A stretch of DNA of 8,099 nucleotides from Thiotrichaceae bacterium (lineage in GTDB: Bacteria; Pseudomonadota; Gammaproteobacteria; SZUA-229), in contig NVWZ01000008.1 of NCBI GenBank assembly GCA_002746365.1, positions 24,945 through 33,043 of the forward strand, written 5' to 3'. Shown here one piece after another: positions 6,215 to 8,099 of the stretch. A program made the position numbers and the translations under genes. The notes under the pieces are model-generated. The model was not told where the DNA came from. It did not search any database and saw nothing but the letters and a program-made list of their open reading frames with translations. The first letter of the stretch is position 1. Every line of letters starts with the position of its first letter.

Positions 6215-6280
6215 GAGCGTATTTATACCATGTTTCGCAAAATAGGAAAGGTTTTACGAATAAATTAGATATTGTCTACT

Positions 6281-6315
6281 TTAAGGGTGCAAGCAATTAA
6301 TAGAGGTGTCCTTAA
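6281..6315 (-). repeat. 35-bp palindromic repeat, copy 2, just after the purH stop codon
   Basis: Read on the - strand, this copy starts 4 nt after the purH TAA and matches the copy at 4086-4120 at 32 of 35 positions, with an identical 15-nt centre. The three differences fall in three adjacent stem pairs. They give A-C mismatches in the purH-sense RNA but G-U pairs in RNA of the + strand. The stem is thus weaker in the purH transcript than in copy 1. No T tract follows, so a standard terminator is unlikely. Confidence 0.85.
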
Positions 6316-6319
6316 GAGT

Positions 6320-7915
6320 TTAGTGACGGAAGTGGCGCATTCCGGTCATAACCATCGACATACCGTGTTCGTTTGCTGCAGCGATGACCTCTTCGTCACG
6401 CATTGACCCACCAGGCTGGATGACGGCAATGATGCCCGCTTCGTGTGCCGCATCGATACCGTCGCGAAACGGAAAGAAAGCATCAGAGGCCATAACCGAG
6501 TTTGCGACATCGAGTTTGGCGTGTTCGGCTTTAATGCCGGCAATGCGTGCGCTATTGATGCGACTCATCTGGCCGGCACCGACACCGATGGTCATATTAT
6601 TTTTTGCGTAAACAATGGCATTCGATTTAACGAATTTGGCTACTTTCCAGCCAAACAACAAATCTTTTAATTCCTGTTCGGTTGGCTGTGCTTCGGTGAC
6701 GACTTTCATTTCGTTCAATAACAGTAAGTCAGCATCTTGTACTAGTAAGCCACCATTCACCCGTTTGAAGTCCAGTCTCTGGTTGGTGCCTTGCCATTGA
6801 CCACATTCCAGTAAACGTACATTTTTCTTTTCAGCAACAGCGGCGATGGCGGCTTCGCTTATGCTGGGTGCGATGATGACTTCGACAAACTGACGCTCAA
6901 CAATGGCTTTGGCGGTTTCACCATCCAGCTCTCGATTGAAAGCAATAATGCCACCAAAAGCAGATTCTGGATCGGTGCTGTATGCCGCATCATACGCTTC
7001 CAAAATGGTGTTGTTGACGGATACGCCGCAAGGGTTGGCGTGTTTAACAATGACACACGCTGCGCCGTCTTCTTTGCTGTCAAACTGCTTAACACATTCT
7101 AGTGCCGCATCGGTATCACCGATATTATTGAAAGACAGCTCTTTTCCCTGAATCTGTTTTGCGGTAGCGATGCAGGCGTTGCTTACATTTTTTTCTGTAT
7201 AAAATGCAGCATGTTGGTGCGGGTTTTCACCGTAACGCATTTCCTGCACTTTGTTGAATTGTAAGTTGATGGTGCGGGGGAGTTCCTTCATGGTGATTTC
7301 GCCTTCATCATTTTTATGCACTCGACCCAGATAGTTAGCAATCATGCCATCATAGTTCGCTGTGTGCTCAAAGGCTTTTACCGCAAGATCGAAACGCGTG
7401 GCATCGGTTACCATGCCTTCGTTATCGCTTAGCTCCTCAAGGACCCGCGAGTAATCAATCGGATCGACGATGATGCTTACAAAGGCGTAATTTTTAGCGG
7501 TTGCGCGTACCATCGCCGGACCACCGATATCGATGTTCTCAATCGCATCGTCCAGAGTGCAATCTTCTTTGGCGACGGTGGCTTTAAAGGGGTAGAGGTT
7601 GACGACGACGAGGTCGATGGGTGCAATATCATTGTCCTTCATCACCCCATCATCGATGCCACGGCGTCCTAATATGCCACCATGAATTTTCGGGTGCAGG
7701 GTTTTAACACGGCCATCCATAATTTCGGGAAAACCGGTGTGTTTCGATACTTCCATTACAGGAATCAGATTATTGATAAGCAGTTTGGCTGTACCGCCGG
7801 TGGATAGGATTTCTATACCTTGGTCATGCAGTGCTTTGGCAAATTCGATGATACCGTCTTTGTCGGAAACACTGATAAGTGCGCGTCGAACGGGACGCAA
7901 AGATTCGTTGGTCAT
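6320..7915 (-). CDS. purH: bifunctional AICAR formyltransferase / IMP cyclohydrolase PurH
   Basis: The 531-residue product is full length (the E. coli protein has 529). It catalyses the last two steps of de novo purine synthesis: formylation of AICAR with 10-formyl-THF, then ring closure to IMP, in the cytoplasm. The N-terminal MGS-like cyclohydrolase domain (about 10-155) shows [19 protein letters not shown] and [15 protein letters not shown]. The transformylase part shows [13 protein letters not shown] (227-239), KHANPCG with the catalytic K291-H292, [14 protein letters not shown], and a C-terminal [11 protein letters not shown] and [15 protein letters not shown] (complement of 7923-7927) lies 7 nt before the ATG. 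purD, the common partner, is not downstream; a diguanylate cyclase gene is. A good promoter lies just upstream. Confidence 0.99.
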   Translation of the reverse strand: MTNESLRPVRRALISVSDKDGIIEFAKALHDQGIEILSTGGTAKLLINNLIPVMEVSKHTGFPEIMDGRVKTLHPKIHGGILGRRGIDDGVMKDNDIAPIDLVVVNLYPFKATVAKEDCTLDDAIENIDIGGPAMVRATAKNYAFVSIIVDPIDYSRVLEELSDNEGMVTDATRFDLAVKAFEHTANYDGMIANYLGRVHKNDEGEITMKELPRTINLQFNKVQEMRYGENPHQHAAFYTEKNVSNACIATAKQIQGKELSFNNIGDTDAALECVKQFDSKEDGAACVIVKHANPCGVSVNNTILEAYDAAYSTDPESAFGGIIAFNRELDGETAKAIVERQFVEVIIAPSISEAAIAAVAEKKNVRLLECGQWQGTNQRLDFKRVNGGLLVQDADLLLLNEMKVVTEAQPTEQELKDLLFGWKVAKFVKSNAIVYAKNNMTIGVGAGQMSRINSARIAGIKAEHAKLDVANSVMASDAFFPFRDGIDAAHEAGIIAVIQPGGSMRDEEVIAAANEHGMSMVMTGMRHFRH

Positions 7916-7950
7916 ATTACAGCCCTTACAGGAATTTTTGGAAGGCGGGA

Positions 7951-7979
7951 ATTATAACCAGAGCCGGGGATTATGTCAC
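7951..7979 (-). promoter_or_regulatory. sigma-70 promoter of purH
   Basis: On the - strand, GTGACA (complement of 7974-7979, five of six matches to the -35 consensus) is followed by a 17-nt spacer and a perfect TATAAT (complement of 7951-7956). Transcription should start near 7944, giving a leader of about 28 nt. I did not see a clear PurR operator. A G/C-rich patch (CCCCGGC) lies in the spacer. Confidence 0.8.
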
Positions 7980-8030
7980 TGACTGCGACTTTTGTTTGTA
8001 AGCTTGCCAATAATATAAACCATTTCATTT

Positions 8031-8099
8031 GTAGGAGCGGTTTGTAAACCGCGATGAAGGTTTAAGCCCAGCCAATCGCGGTTTGCAAACCGCTCCTAC
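8031..8099. repeat. REPIN-like doublet of REP palindromes upstream of purH
   Basis: Arm 8031-8055 starts GTAGGAGCGG and arm 8075-8099 ends CCGCTCCTAC. They are inverted copies agreeing at 24 of 25 positions, around a 19-nt spacer. Each arm also contains its own palindrome (GCGGTTTGCAAACCGC is perfect in the right arm; the left has one change). A GTAG tetranucleotide ahead of a short hairpin, in inverted pairs, is the layout of REP elements mobilised by RAYT (TnpA-REP) proteins. The element reaches the last base of the window and may extend further. The stretch 7980-8030 holds nothing I can identify. Confidence 0.85.

Noticed and set aside
6215..6235. TATAAA just before the cyclase ATG as a -10 box
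   Set aside because: No acceptable -35 lies 16-18 bp upstream, and transcription would start almost at the ATG. Not enough to call a promoter.
6384..7151. Several + strand ORFs of 60-82 codons opposite purH
   Set aside because: They are antisense to a highly conserved gene in full frame, have no domain features or ribosome sites, and are explained as coding-strand shadows.

Overview
The window looks like chromosomal DNA of a gammaproteobacterium with a microaerobic respiratory chain. This rests on the gene content: a cbb3-type cytochrome oxidase locus in the order ccoO-ccoQ-ccoP-(small membrane gene)-ccoG-ccoH, a gammaproteobacterial-type PurH, and a diguanylate cyclase with a DUF484/GAF-like N-terminus. 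Base composition is moderate and several dispersed palindromic repeats are present. I cannot name the genus. A sulfur-oxidising or marine lineage is possible but not shown.

Left part (1-4089, all + strand). This is the distal half of a cbb3 oxidase operon. It holds the C-terminal end of CcoO, the one-helix subunit CcoQ (372-536), the dihaem subunit CcoP, a two-helix membrane protein of unknown function, the CcoG iron-sulfur protein and the assembly factor CcoH. CcoN lies off the left edge. CcoI (copper P-type ATPase) and CcoS, which often follow CcoH, are not here: the cluster stops at CcoH in a repeat-rich gap.

Middle part (4090-5089). The gap after ccoH holds a 35-bp palindrome that begins inside the ccoH stop codon, a 78-bp inverted-repeat element, and four perfect copies of a heptamer. 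Next comes a compact single-gene unit: a near-consensus sigma-70 promoter, a short leader, a gene for a secreted Gly/Ser/Asn-rich repeat protein (173 aa), and a strong intrinsic terminator with A and T tracts on its two sides. The terminator can also serve the convergent gene.

Right part (5090-8099, - strand). purH (last two steps of IMP synthesis) has its own good promoter. It is followed by a GGDEF diguanylate cyclase with intact active and inhibitory sites. Between them lies a second copy of the 35-bp palindrome, inverted relative to the first, so the two copies bracket about 2.2 kb carrying the secreted-protein gene and the cyclase gene. The window ends in a REPIN-like doublet of REP palindromes.

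The most distinctive items are the secreted repeat protein, which I cannot assign to a family, and the pair of inverted 35-bp palindromes placed at or just after two stop codons.
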